A DNA stretch of 64,000 nucleotides from Gluconobacter sphaericus NBRC 12467 (GTDB taxonomy: Bacteria > Pseudomonadota > Alphaproteobacteria > Acetobacterales > Acetobacteraceae), in assembly GCF_006539125.1 (NCBI RefSeq), contig NZ_BJMK01000001.1, positions 62,001 through 126,000 of the forward strand. Reading direction: 5' to 3'. Positions within the stretch are counted from its first letter, which is position 1. The number at the start of each line of letters is the position of its first letter. Both the position numbers and the translations under genes were made by a program. Below the pieces are notes generated by a model. That model was given only the letters and a program-made list of their open reading frames with translations. It was not told the DNA's origin and made no database searches. Positions 46,307-54,973 of the stretch are shown in pieces.

Positions 46307-46365
46307 ACCATGCATGGCATGGTGTCGTGCCTGATATGAACGGCAGCGCTCCTGATGCGTCAGGA
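46307..46365. promoter_or_regulatory. Two perfect inverted repeats between zitB and DJ-1 genes
   Basis: ACCATGC/GCATGGT (46307-46313 and 46317-46323) with a 3-base centre, and TCCTGA/TCAGGA (46350-46355 and 46360-46365) with a 4-base centre. They lie in the 160-base gap between divergent starts and look like operators. Which regulator binds is unknown; neither matches a Zur box that I know. Confidence 0.42.
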
Positions 46366-46394
46366 CGTGCATAATGAAAAAGGAGAAAGAGACG

Positions 46395-46976
46395 ATGGCT
46401 GAAAAGCGTATTCTCATTATCGCAGGTGATTTCGTTGAGGACTATGAAATCATGGTGCCGTTCCAGATGCTGCTTCTTGTCGGGCACAAAGTCGATGTCG
46501 TCTCACCGGGCAAGAAGGCCGGAGAGCAGGTCGTCACAGCCATTCATGATTTCGAGGGGCACCAGACCTATACCGAAAAGCGCGGCCATAACTTCACGTT
46601 GAACGCGACCTATGCAGGCGTGACGGCAGACGCTTACGACGCGCTGGTCATTCCAGGCGGACGTGCGCCGGAACAGCTCAGCACCGATGAAAGCGTGCTG
46701 GATCTGGTCCGCGCTTTTGTCGAGAGCGGCAAGCCGGTTGCCGCAGTCTGTCACGGTCCGCAGCTTCTGGCAGCGGCAGGCGTCATCAAGGGCAAAAAGA
46801 TTTCGGCCTATCCGGCCTGCCGTGCCGAAGTGCTGCTCGCCGGGGCCGAGTACCAGTCCCTCCCGATGGATGGTGCCGTGACGGACGGGCAGTTCGTGAC
46901 GGGGCCGGCATGGCCTGCGCATCCGGCGTGGATCGGGCAGTTCCTCAAGGTTCTGGGTACGCAGATCACACCGTAA
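46395..46976 (+). CDS. DJ-1/PfpI family protein
   Basis: 193 aa. ILIIAGDFVEDYEIMVPFQML holds the conserved glutamate, DALVIPGGRAPEQLS the loop, and VAAVCHGPQLLAAAGVIKGKK the nucleophile-elbow cysteine. Members include deglycase-like and glyoxalase III-like enzymes and stress proteins. The ATG at 46395 has AGGAG nine bases upstream; an ATG at 46374 without a site is rejected. Regulation may be shared with the divergent zinc exporter. Confidence 0.88.
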   Translation: MAEKRILIIAGDFVEDYEIMVPFQMLLLVGHKVDVVSPGKKAGEQVVTAIHDFEGHQTYTEKRGHNFTLNATYAGVTADAYDALVIPGGRAPEQLSTDESVLDLVRAFVESGKPVAAVCHGPQLLAAAGVIKGKKISAYPACRAEVLLAGAEYQSLPMDGAVTDGQFVTGPAWPAHPAWIGQFLKVLGTQITP

Positions 46977-47040
46977 GGGATTCATCGGCGGCGTTCACAA
47001 CACTGTGGCGAAACGCGGCCTGAAATCGTAGAGAGGAAGC

Positions 47041-47670
47041 ATGACGACTTCCTCTCCTTCTCCTGATCCGCAGTCCACCAGACGCACCGGCAGCTTCGGC
47101 CGTGCCGAAGGTTTCATGGAGCGCGCCTTCTTTGCAACGCGCTGGATCGCCGCACCGCTCTATTTCGGTCTGACGATCGGGTTGCTGCTGGTGGCGTTCA
47201 AGTTCTTCCAGCAGTTGGTTGGACTGGTGCTGAAGGCGACGGGGCTGGATTTCGACGATGTATTCGTCGGCGTGCTGGACCTGATCGATCTGGTCCTGCT
47301 GGCCAATCTGCTGCTGATCGTCATGTTCTCAGGCTACGAGAACTTCGTTTCGCGGCTCGATATCCGCAGTCATGAGGATTATCCGAGCTGGATCGGGCAT
47401 GTCACGTTCGGGGACATCAAGATCAAGCTCATGGCCTCGATCGTGGCGATGTCCGCGATCCATGTGTTGGCGGATTTCATCCGCGTGGATGAGACCTCGA
47501 CGCGCGCTCTGGAATGGAGCGTGGGCATTCATCTCGCTTTCGTGGTTTCGGGCGTGCTGATGGCCATCATGGACCGCATCATGGAAGGCTCACCGGATAC
47601 GCATCATGCCGATCCTGCGCCGCAGGTTGCAGGAAAAGCGGGCAATGATTCGGGGAACGGGCACCACTGA
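47041..47670 (+). CDS. UPF0114 (YqhA-like, TIGR00645) membrane protein
   Basis: 209 aa. After a polar N-terminus comes RAFFATRWIAAPLYFGLTIGLLLVAFKFF and other helices, including LLIVMFSGYENFVSRLD and SWIGHVTFGDIKIKLMASIVAMSAIHVLADF, which are diagnostic. Function unknown. Stop and start overlap by one base with the next gene (TGATG), so the two are coupled. Confidence 0.87.
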   Translation: MTTSSPSPDPQSTRRTGSFGRAEGFMERAFFATRWIAAPLYFGLTIGLLLVAFKFFQQLVGLVLKATGLDFDDVFVGVLDLIDLVLLANLLLIVMFSGYENFVSRLDIRSHEDYPSWIGHVTFGDIKIKLMASIVAMSAIHVLADFIRVDETSTRALEWSVGIHLAFVVSGVLMAIMDRIMEGSPDTHHADPAPQVAGKAGNDSGNGHH

Positions 47671-49277
47671 TGATCCGAATAACTGAACTGCGCCTCCCGC
47701 TCGACCATCCGACGGAGGCGCTGCGCGACGCCGTGCTTTCGCGTCTGAACATCGCGTCCGAAAACCTGAAGAGCCTGACTGTGGCGCGTCGCGGATATGA
47801 TGCCCGCAAACGCGGCCATATCGTGCTTGTCTATAATGTGGACTGTGATGTCTCGGACGAGGCTGCGGTTCTGGCCGCCCATGCGGGCGATCAGCATATC
47901 CGCCCCACACCGGACACGACCTACCATCTGCCTGAGGCGACGCTGCCCGAGGGAATGCCACGTCCCGTCGTGATCGGGGCCGGCCCCTGCGGGATCATGG
48001 CGGCGCTGACGCTGGCGCAGGCCGGTCTGAAACCCATCATCATCGAGCGTGGCAAGGATGTGAAGGCGCGGACGGTCGATACGTTCGCCCTGTGGCGTAA
48101 ATCCGTCCTGACGCCTGAAAGTAACGTGCAGTTCGGTGAAGGCGGAGCCGGGACCTTCTCGGACGGGAAACTCTATTCCGGCGTATCGGATTCCCGACAT
48201 CTGGGGCGGCATGTTCTGGAAGAATTCGTCCGTGCGGGTGCGCCGGAAGAAATCCTGACCATTTCCAAGCCCCATATCGGCACCTTCCGTCTGGTCACGA
48301 TGGTCATGTTCATTCGCGCTGAAATCGAGCGTCTGGGCGGCGAGTACCGTTTCGAGACGCGCGTCGAAGGGCTCGAGACTGAAGGTGAGGGCACCGGGCG
48401 TCGCCTTCGGGGCCTGAAACTTTCAACAGGTGAGATTCTTCCAGCAGAACGCGTGATCATGGCCGTGGGACATTCAGCGCGTGACACGTTCGAAATGCTG
48501 CGGGACGCGCAGGTGGAGATGGACGCCAAGCCGTTCTCCATTGGCGTACGCATCGAACACCCCCAGTCCGTGATCGATGTGGCCCGTTTCGGGGCCAGTG
48601 CCGGTCACGAGATGCTGGGGGCTGCGGATTACAAACTCGTCCATCATGCCTCGAATGGCCGCGCGGTCTATTCGTTCTGTATGTGCCCCGGCGGTCAGGT
48701 CGTGGCGGCCACATCCGAGGAGGGGCAGGTCGTTACAAACGGGATGAGTCAGTATTCCCGGGCCGAGCGGAATGCCAATAGCGGCATCGTCGTTGAAGTG
48801 AAGCCGGAACTGGACTTTCCGGACGATGTTCTGGGCGGAATGGCCTTCCAGCGCATCTGGGAAAAAGCGGCGTTCGTCGCAGGTGGCAGCAATTATAATG
48901 CGCCTGCCCAGCGGGTTGGAGACTTTCTGGCCGGGCGTGCTTCCAGCTCGCTGGGGGACGTCGTGCCATCCTACCAACCGGGCGTAACCCCGACAGACCT
49001 GACGCTCTGTCTGCCGTCCTTTGTGACGGATGCCATCCGTGAGGCCCTGCCGCAGTTCGAACGGAAGCTCCGTGGTTTCTCCATGGACGATGCGGTCATG
49101 ACAGGCGTGGAAACGCGGACCTCATCCCCGATCCGCGTGCGTCGTGACCATGAAGGGCAGAGCCCCACACTGCGCGGCCTGTTCCCGGCTGGCGAGGGCG
49201 CGGGCTATGCCGGGGGAATCCTCTCCGCAGGAATTGATGGCATCCGCGCCGCGGAGTGGCTCGCGGCCTCTCTTTAA
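47670..49277 (+). CDS. COG2509-type FAD-dependent protein
   Basis: 535 aa. The N-terminal segment of about 85 residues is not flavin-binding, then PVVIGAGPCGIMAALTLAQAGLKPIIIERGKDVKART is the FAD Rossmann site, with VQFGEGGAGTFSDGKLYSGV and PAERVIMAVGHSARDTFEMLRD. C-terminal LFPAGEGAGYAGGILSAGIDGIRAAEW is the second FAD site. COG2509 proteins have no assigned reaction. Coupled to the UPF0114 gene. Confidence 0.87.
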   Translation: MIRITELRLPLDHPTEALRDAVLSRLNIASENLKSLTVARRGYDARKRGHIVLVYNVDCDVSDEAAVLAAHAGDQHIRPTPDTTYHLPEATLPEGMPRPVVIGAGPCGIMAALTLAQAGLKPIIIERGKDVKARTVDTFALWRKSVLTPESNVQFGEGGAGTFSDGKLYSGVSDSRHLGRHVLEEFVRAGAPEEILTISKPHIGTFRLVTMVMFIRAEIERLGGEYRFETRVEGLETEGEGTGRRLRGLKLSTGEILPAERVIMAVGHSARDTFEMLRDAQVEMDAKPFSIGVRIEHPQSVIDVARFGASAGHEMLGAADYKLVHHASNGRAVYSFCMCPGGQVVAATSEEGQVVTNGMSQYSRAERNANSGIVVEVKPELDFPDDVLGGMAFQRIWEKAAFVAGGSNYNAPAQRVGDFLAGRASSSLGDVVPSYQPGVTPTDLTLCLPSFVTDAIREALPQFERKLRGFSMDDAVMTGVETRTSSPIRVRRDHEGQSPTLRGLFPAGEGAGYAGGILSAGIDGIRAAEWLAASL

Positions 49278-50557
49278 GAGGCCGTTTCGTCGCCTTCCAT
49301 GTGCTCGCCGGGAAGTTCTTTCGGACGGATCAACGCGATCGCACCGGTCACCACACTCGTCGTCAGCACGAAAATCTCCGCTGACAGTGGCAGGGTCAGG
49401 GCCGTGGGGCCGAACATGGGAACGAATTTCTGCGCCATGCCCTGGCCGATGGAGCCAAGGGCGTAGCCCAGTCCCATGCCGAAACTCCGTGTGTCGGACG
49501 GGAAACGCTGTGCCAGATAATGCGGGACCAGTGCGAAGATGCCCGATGCAGCACCTCCCATAACAAAGGCGGCGATCAGCAGTGTGTTCCATCCCGGCGC
49601 ACTCAGGAACGGCCAGATCGTCAGCATCACGACAATAAGTGCGCTCAGCATGACCCGGACTTCCCCAAACCGTTCGGCAAGCCATCCGCACAGGACCTTT
49701 CCGCCAAAGGATCCGGCGCAGTAGAGCGTGACGGGCCAGAAAACGGCCTGTTGGGACAGATGGTGGCTGCCGCGAAGGATGGTCGGATAATAGGTATAGA
49801 TCGCGGCTTTCTGGAACTCGAGAAAACCCATGAAGGCAATGGCCTGAAAGGCCGCGCCCGTCAGCTTGAACCTGGGACGCAGTTTGGCTGGAGCGCGGGG
49901 CTCGTGTCGCTGAGCCAGACGCGCTTCACGGTTTCGAAGCCAGACCGGGCTTTCCGGCACCCCGATCCGGATGAAAAGAGCCAGAAGTGTCGGGGCCAGA
50001 CCGATGAAAAACAGCACCCTCCAGCCGTAATGCGGAAGAACGAGCGCCTGCACACCCGCCGCTGCGAAATAGCCGACCTCATAGCCGGACATCATGAGCG
50101 AAGACGCCATCGGGCGCGTCCAGGCCGGAACGCTTTCCATCAGAAGTGCGGCAGAGGCCGTCCATTCGCCACCAAAACCGATTCCGAACATGAACTGGAT
50201 TGCCATCAGCACATAAAAGTGATGTGTCAGGCCCGTCATGGCGGAAAAGACAGCGAACCACACGACACCAAGCATGAAAGCAGGCTTGCGCCCATAACGG
50301 TCAGCCAGCCATCCCCAGCCCGTATTGCCCAAGGCCCGTCCGATGGACTGGCCCATCAGCACGGCGCCCAGATCCGCAATGGTGCATCCGAGATCATGAG
50401 CGATGTCGGGCAGCGTGAACATCAGCGTGGTCTGGTCGAACGCGTCGAGAAACCAGCCAAGAAAAGACGCAAAAGTGACCTGCCAGTAGGGCAGGAGGGC
50501 CCTCAGGGAGCCTTGGGAAGAAGATGTTACGGCGGAGCGGGTGGTAGCATCCGTCAT
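49274..50557 (-). CDS. MFS transporter, sialate/lactate (SHS)-like
   Basis: 427 aa with 12 predicted helices. N-terminal helix SFLGWFLDAFDQTTLMFTLPDIAHDLG carries the DxxD-like motif of the sialate:H+ symporter family, and GWGWLADRYGRKPAF is the MFS A-loop. Its C-terminus overlaps the preceding gene by four bases at TTAA. ATG 50581 lies upstream but 50557 fits better. Substrate likely a small organic acid, not certain. Confidence 0.82.
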   Translation of the reverse strand: MTDATTRSAVTSSSQGSLRALLPYWQVTFASFLGWFLDAFDQTTLMFTLPDIAHDLGCTIADLGAVLMGQSIGRALGNTGWGWLADRYGRKPAFMLGVVWFAVFSAMTGLTHHFYVLMAIQFMFGIGFGGEWTASAALLMESVPAWTRPMASSLMMSGYEVGYFAAAGVQALVLPHYGWRVLFFIGLAPTLLALFIRIGVPESPVWLRNREARLAQRHEPRAPAKLRPRFKLTGAAFQAIAFMGFLEFQKAAIYTYYPTILRGSHHLSQQAVFWPVTLYCAGSFGGKVLCGWLAERFGEVRVMLSALIVVMLTIWPFLSAPGWNTLLIAAFVMGGAASGIFALVPHYLAQRFPSDTRSFGMGLGYALGSIGQGMAQKFVPMFGPTALTLPLSAEIFVLTTSVVTGAIALIRPKELPGEHMEGDETAS

Positions 50558-50820
50558 GCAGAATGGGTCCTGTTCCGGCATCGGAGATGAAGCCGTTCCG
50601 AAGGGGTGTCACAGACCCGGAAGTACGTCCGGGCGGGAAACCGTAACAGCTTTGTCCGAATTGATCGAACGAAGAGTTCACTTCTTCAGAGAATGAATAG
50701 GTCGGGAGGGTAGGAGAGGGCGATGTGTGTCAGGAGCGTGCCATAAAAACCCATTCTATTAAGGAAAAATTAGGCTCTTGAGCGGCATTGTCCCCGACAT
50801 GAAGAACGGAGGTGTCCGCA

Positions 50821-51822
50821 TTGGATGATCTAGGACAGGGAGCAACTTTGGTGCCGGTAGCCCCTCAGGACCTGCATGCCGGCCGGACAGTCATGGCAGA
50901 GGAACTGTCCGAACTGCCGAAAGGCAAGACCGGCCATGCCTTACCGATGACTGCGTCCAACGCAGGGATGTTTGCAACGACGTTAAGGAGCCGCAGAGCA
51001 CGCCAGAAAAGTGCGCTGCCCCCTCTGCGATGGTTGCCGCGCTTTGTGGTGGGACGTAGTGGAGCAGACAAGGTGATCGGGGCGCAGGTGGACATGAGCC
51101 AACTCTGGCTTTCCGTTCCGCGCCGGACCCTACGCAAGAGTCGGCGCAAGAGTCTGGGCCAGCAGCAGCGGGAATTTGACACCGATCTGCTGGGGAATGC
51201 CTGTGCACAGGCTGCGACATGGCCGGAAGGTATGCGGTTGATGGTTTCGCTGGAAGACGATCAGGCACCGGACGGAGATTTCAACAACCGGCTGAATACC
51301 GTTCTTCAGGATAGTGGTTTTCCGGTCAGCCGGCTTGATCTCGTGTTTCAGGAAAGCGGTCTGGCGCAGGACAACAAGGAAACCTGTTACGCGCTCTCAG
51401 CACTGCGCGATCAGGGATGCCAGATTTTTCTGGGCGGTTTTGGCAGCGCGCCTTCCAGTCTGAGTCTTTTGCGGGAACGCGCGATGGGAGGGTTGCTGGA
51501 CGGGGTCCAGTTCGATGCGTCTATGCTCGTACCCTCCGGCTTGACCTGGCGTCAGTCCGGCGATGCTCCGCAGCTGGATGAATCCGCCACGGTTTTTTAC
51601 CGCGCAGCTCTTGAGGCCGTGAAGGCACTGGGTTTGAAGGTCCGCAGTATCGGCGTGGATCTTCCGGATCTTCTGGCTTTCATACAGAAAGTCGGATGTG
51701 TCGAAGCATCTGGAACGATGCTGGCTGCACCGGAAACGACGGTACAGATCAGCGAGCGCTTTGAGGAAACGGCGGGGCGTCCGCGCCGTCGTCGTATGGC
51801 AAGAACGGCGGAAGGTCTCTGA
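50821..51822 (+). CDS. EAL-like protein lacking catalytic residues
   Basis: 333 aa from TTG at 50821, which follows GGAGG by 8 bases (a GTG at 50812 is the alternative). The middle resembles an EAL fold: SRLDLVFQESGL at the position of LELTES, GCQIFLGGFGSAPSSLSLLRERAMGGLLDGVQFDASML at that of the DDFGTGYSSL...LKIDRSF region, and ATWPEGMRLMVSLED as the strand VAVNIS. The EAL glutamate and DDFG aspartates are gone (GGFG). C-terminal tail is Arg-rich (RPRRRRMAR). Probably a non-enzymatic c-di-GMP sensor or protein-binding module; family assignment is by pattern. Confidence 0.6.
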   Translation: MDDLGQGATLVPVAPQDLHAGRTVMAEELSELPKGKTGHALPMTASNAGMFATTLRSRRARQKSALPPLRWLPRFVVGRSGADKVIGAQVDMSQLWLSVPRRTLRKSRRKSLGQQQREFDTDLLGNACAQAATWPEGMRLMVSLEDDQAPDGDFNNRLNTVLQDSGFPVSRLDLVFQESGLAQDNKETCYALSALRDQGCQIFLGGFGSAPSSLSLLRERAMGGLLDGVQFDASMLVPSGLTWRQSGDAPQLDESATVFYRAALEAVKALGLKVRSIGVDLPDLLAFIQKVGCVEASGTMLAAPETTVQISERFEETAGRPRRRRMARTAEGL

Positions 51823-51885
51823 GGAGATTTTCCGCCGTATTGGCCGGAAAGGAGCAGGACCGCCTGCAGGATGGGGGAGGATCGT

Positions 51886-52284
51886 TCAGTTGATCCTACA
51901 CTGGTAACTGAAGAGGCGTTCCGGATTTTCCCGAAGCATTGTGGCTAGCATCGGCAGTACTTCGGTCAGTGCCGTTTCAACAGCTTTCGGTGACTGACCG
52001 GTCTGGTCACAGATATGGTTCAGCCGCTTTTCTCCCATGAGATCCTCGACCTGTTCAGGAGACAGGGGCGTTGAAGGAGGAAGCCGGATTTCGCTGATGG
52101 TAGTGGCGAACTGGCAGTCTTCCTTCATCATCTTGATGGTAACTTCCGTCAGGCCGGAACGATCCGTGCTTGCGCCGCTCAGCCAGTCACCGAAACGGGT
52201 GAACACGGATGTTGCGGCCTGGGCTTCCGTCTGGCCTTTGCCGGATACCGAGGGCTTGTTTGTGAATGTGTTCTGAACGGTCAT
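51886..52284 (-). CDS. YidB/DUF937-like small protein
   Basis: 132 aa, no signal peptide. The region LSPEQVEDLMGEKRLNHICDQTGQSPKAVETALTEVLPMLATMLREN follows the helix pattern of DUF937/YidB (ISPEQVQQVLG, ...LPQLVDQL). The N-terminal part is polar and unassigned. Its function in other bacteria is unknown. Convergent with the EAL-like gene. Confidence 0.52.
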   Translation of the reverse strand: MTVQNTFTNKPSVSGKGQTEAQAATSVFTRFGDWLSGASTDRSGLTEVTIKMMKEDCQFATTISEIRLPPSTPLSPEQVEDLMGEKRLNHICDQTGQSPKAVETALTEVLPMLATMLRENPERLFSYQCRIN

Positions 52285-52448
52285 TGTCAGGCTCCTTCAT
52301 CTCAGAAGAAAATGGGCCTTTGCCGGGCTGGTGGCCCTGCGATGACAACGCCCTTCAGGGCTGAAGGCTGCGCAGCCGGGACAACACCTTTCTGTGTGAT
52401 CCGTCACAGAGAATTCGGGTGTTGCCACGATCTGCCGCCTGGCCTTTT

Positions 52449-53153
52449 TCAGCTAAGCGCCGCGCTTTCCACGAGAACGATTTCCGCATCTTCCAGCGCG
52501 GTGATTGTGAAGCGTTCCACGTCATGAAGTGCCGCGCCGTCGCGGTGTCCGACGGTCTCGCCGTCGATTTCCACGCTGCCGCTTGCAGGGACCAGATAGG
52601 AAAACATGCTGCGATCCGTCTCGTAGGTCAGTGTCTCCCCTGCCTTGAGGGTTGCACCGAGAACCCGTCCACGGGTTCTGATGGGGAGGGCATTGTCTTC
52701 CGGGAAACCGGATGCGAGAGGAACGAACCGCCCATTGCGTTCATGCCGTGGGAAAGGGCGTGTGCCCCAGGACGGTGTGCCGCCTGTTTCATCCGGGATC
52801 AGCCAGATCTGAAACAGGGTCGTGGCCTCGTCATCCCGGTTGAATTCGGAATGAATGATACCGCTTCCGGCTGACATGACCTGCACATCGCCTGCTTCGG
52901 TACGACCCCGATTACCGAGGCTGTCTTCATGCGTGATAACGCCGGTCCGGACATAGGTGATGATTTCCATGTCGCGATGGGGGTGCGCGCCAAAACCGTT
53001 ATGCGGTGCGATGCGATCATCATTCCAGACACGCAGCCGCCCCCAGTGCATGCGGTTGCGGTCCTGATAGTCCGAGAAGGAAAAATGATAGTGGGCGTCG
53101 AGCCAGCCATGATTGGCGTGACCGAGGGTCTTGAAAGGTCTGATGTTCAGCAT
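52449..53153 (-). CDS. Pirin family bicupin (YhhW-like)
   Basis: 234 aa. N-terminal cupin holds FGAHPHRDMEIITYVRTGVITHEDSLG with the metal-binding histidines and glutamate, followed by AGDVQVMSAGSGIIHSEFN. The C-terminal cupin is degenerate. Related enzymes have quercetinase activity. Starts at 53153; divergent from hemA across a 342-base gap. Confidence 0.9.
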   Translation of the reverse strand: MLNIRPFKTLGHANHGWLDAHYHFSFSDYQDRNRMHWGRLRVWNDDRIAPHNGFGAHPHRDMEIITYVRTGVITHEDSLGNRGRTEAGDVQVMSAGSGIIHSEFNRDDEATTLFQIWLIPDETGGTPSWGTRPFPRHERNGRFVPLASGFPEDNALPIRTRGRVLGATLKAGETLTYETDRSMFSYLVPASGSVEIDGETVGHRDGAALHDVERFTITALEDAEIVLVESAALS

Positions 53154-53495
53154 GGGGTCATGCTCCTGAGTGGATGTCGTGCTGTAGATAATGGGATATT
53201 GAGAGGATGAAGAAAACGGAAAGGATGGAAATGTTAAGTTTCCAAAAATGACATCACAGACCTGCCTGACCTTGGGGGCTGGGCCATTTTCGCGCGGGCT
53301 GCGGCAAGCGGGTCTCTTGCGGTGGCCTCGCGCTCCCTGTGGCGCTACCCAGGTATTACGCTGGATCTGGATGATGGAGTTGTGAATCTGTTGGGCGGCG
53401 GGTGCGGCACGACTGAGGGTTCTGCTGGCTCATCTGGAGAGAGAGCTTGGCGAGATCGTGTCACAGGATTACAGTGCCGGGCAGGAGAAAACGCG
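53154..53495. other. Pirin-hemA intergenic region
   Basis: 342 bases. It contains GGAAA/TTTCC arms (53227-53231 and 53239-53243) with a 7-base centre and the hemA site AGGAG at 53483. A reading frame continues upstream of the hemA ATG but has no family sequence. No further gene seen; promoters of both flanking genes should lie here. Confidence 0.45.
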
Positions 53496-54713
53496 ATGAA
53501 CTATGATGCGATGTTTCAGTCCGCCCTTGACGGTCTGCATGCGGATGGGAGCTACCGTTACTTTGCGGATCTCGAACGCCGGGCCGGAAATTTCCCCAAG
53601 GCATTCCATCATGGCCTGGGCCGTGATGTCACGGTCTGGTGCTCCAACGACTATCTCGGCATGGGGCAGCACCCTGAAGTCCTGAAAGCCATGCACAAGG
53701 CGCTGGACGAAACGGGCGCCGGCGCAGGCGGAACCCGCAATATTTCCGGCACCAACCATTATCATGTGGAACTGGAAAAAGAACTCGCTTCCCTGCATGG
53801 CAAGGAAAGCGCTCTGCTTTTCAACTCCGGCTATCTCTCGAATTGGGTGACGCTTGGCACCATCGCCGGGCGGCTGCGTAACTGCGTGGTTCTGTCCGAT
53901 GAACTCAATCATGCGTCCATGATCGAAGGTATTCGTCATTCCCGCGCCGAGAAGCAGATCTTCCGTCACAATGACGTCGAGGATCTGGAGCGCCGCCTGA
54001 AGGAACTTCCGGCGGATGTTCCGAAAATTATCGCTTTCGAGTCGGTTTACTCGATGGATGGCGATATTGCCCCGATCGAGGCCTTCTGTGATCTCGCCGA
54101 CAAATACGGTGCTATGACGTATCTCGACGAGGTTCATGCGGTTGGCATGTATGGTGATCACGGTGCGGGCGTGGCTGAGAAGCTTGGTCTGTCCCATCGC
54201 CTGACGGTCATCGAAGGAACGCTCGGCAAGGGCTATGGCGTCGTGGGCGGTTATATCGCCGCCTCTGCCGCGCTGTGCGATTTCGTCCGTTCCTTCGGGT
54301 CTGGCTTCATCTTTTCAACAGCTCTTCCGCCGATGATCGCGGCCGGCGCTCTCGCCAGTGTGCGTTATTTGCGCAGCAGCAGTGCGGAGCGGGAAGGCCA
54401 GCAGCGGGCCGTTGCCTATCTGCGTCAGGCGCTGGACAAGGCTGGCCTTCCTCATCTCATGAACTCGAGCCATATCGTGCCGGTAATGGTGGGTGAGGCC
54501 GAATTGTGCCGCAGCCTGTCGGATGAACTGCTGAACCGCTTTGGCAACTACATCCAGCCGATCAACTTCCCGACTGTTCCGCGCGGAACGGAGCGTCTGC
54601 GGATTACGGCGACGCCGCTGCATACGAACGAGATGATCGATGAACTGGTCGAGGCGCTTGCGACATTGTGGCAGGAGCGTCAGCTCAAGACTTTCAAGTC
54701 CGTCGCAGCCTGA
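53496..54713 (+). CDS. hemA: 5-aminolevulinate synthase
   Basis: 405-aa PLP enzyme that condenses glycine and succinyl-CoA, the first step of heme synthesis in alphaproteobacteria. [31 protein letters not shown]211 in [12 protein letters not shown] and PLP lysine K245 in [13 protein letters not shown] are all in place. ATG 53496 has AGGAG 8 bases upstream; longer upstream readings are not family sequence. Two tandem terminators follow. Heme supply relates to hemW and to the bacteriophytochrome (heme-derived chromophore) in this window. Confidence 0.97.
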   Translation: MNYDAMFQSALDGLHADGSYRYFADLERRAGNFPKAFHHGLGRDVTVWCSNDYLGMGQHPEVLKAMHKALDETGAGAGGTRNISGTNHYHVELEKELASLHGKESALLFNSGYLSNWVTLGTIAGRLRNCVVLSDELNHASMIEGIRHSRAEKQIFRHNDVEDLERRLKELPADVPKIIAFESVYSMDGDIAPIEAFCDLADKYGAMTYLDEVHAVGMYGDHGAGVAEKLGLSHRLTVIEGTLGKGYGVVGGYIAASAALCDFVRSFGSGFIFSTALPPMIAAGALASVRYLRSSSAEREGQQRAVAYLRQALDKAGLPHLMNSSHIVPVMVGEAELCRSLSDELLNRFGNYIQPINFPTVPRGTERLRITATPLHTNEMIDELVEALATLWQERQLKTFKSVAA

Positions 54714-54722
54714 AGCGAACAA

Positions 54723-54756
54723 AAGAGAAGTTTTCGGACAAGCTTCTCTTTATCTT
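54723..54756 (+). terminator. First hairpin after hemA
   Basis: AAGAGAAG and CTTCTCTT pair around a 12-base loop, then TATCTTT. A weaker partner of the stronger terminator just downstream. Confidence 0.55.
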
Positions 54757-54771
54757 TCCGTGAACCGTTAG

Positions 54772-54806
54772 AAAAAAGGCAGCCCTTGGAAGGGGCTGCC
54801 TTTTTT
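54772..54806. terminator. Bidirectional terminator between hemA and an unrelated convergent gene
   Basis: AAAAAAGGCAGCCC and GGGCTGCCTTTTTT are perfect 14-base complements around a 7-base loop. T6 on each strand lets it end both hemA and the opposing Hint-protein transcript. Confidence 0.92.
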
Positions 54807-54973
54807 GTGTCAGGTCATCGCCGGGATGAGGTTCAGGCTGCGACTGCAGTCTGGGCCTGGACACCATGTGCGATGATCTGGAGGCTGAGAATGCCACCGG
54901 ACATTTTCAGCGTCTGGCCGAAATCCAGACGGGCATTGCCACCGGTCCAGCGTGCATGGCTGGTTTCGATGCT

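Noticed and set aside
50616-50633. CCCGGA/TCCGGG hairpin upstream of the MFS gene
   Set aside because: Short and without any further sign of regulation.
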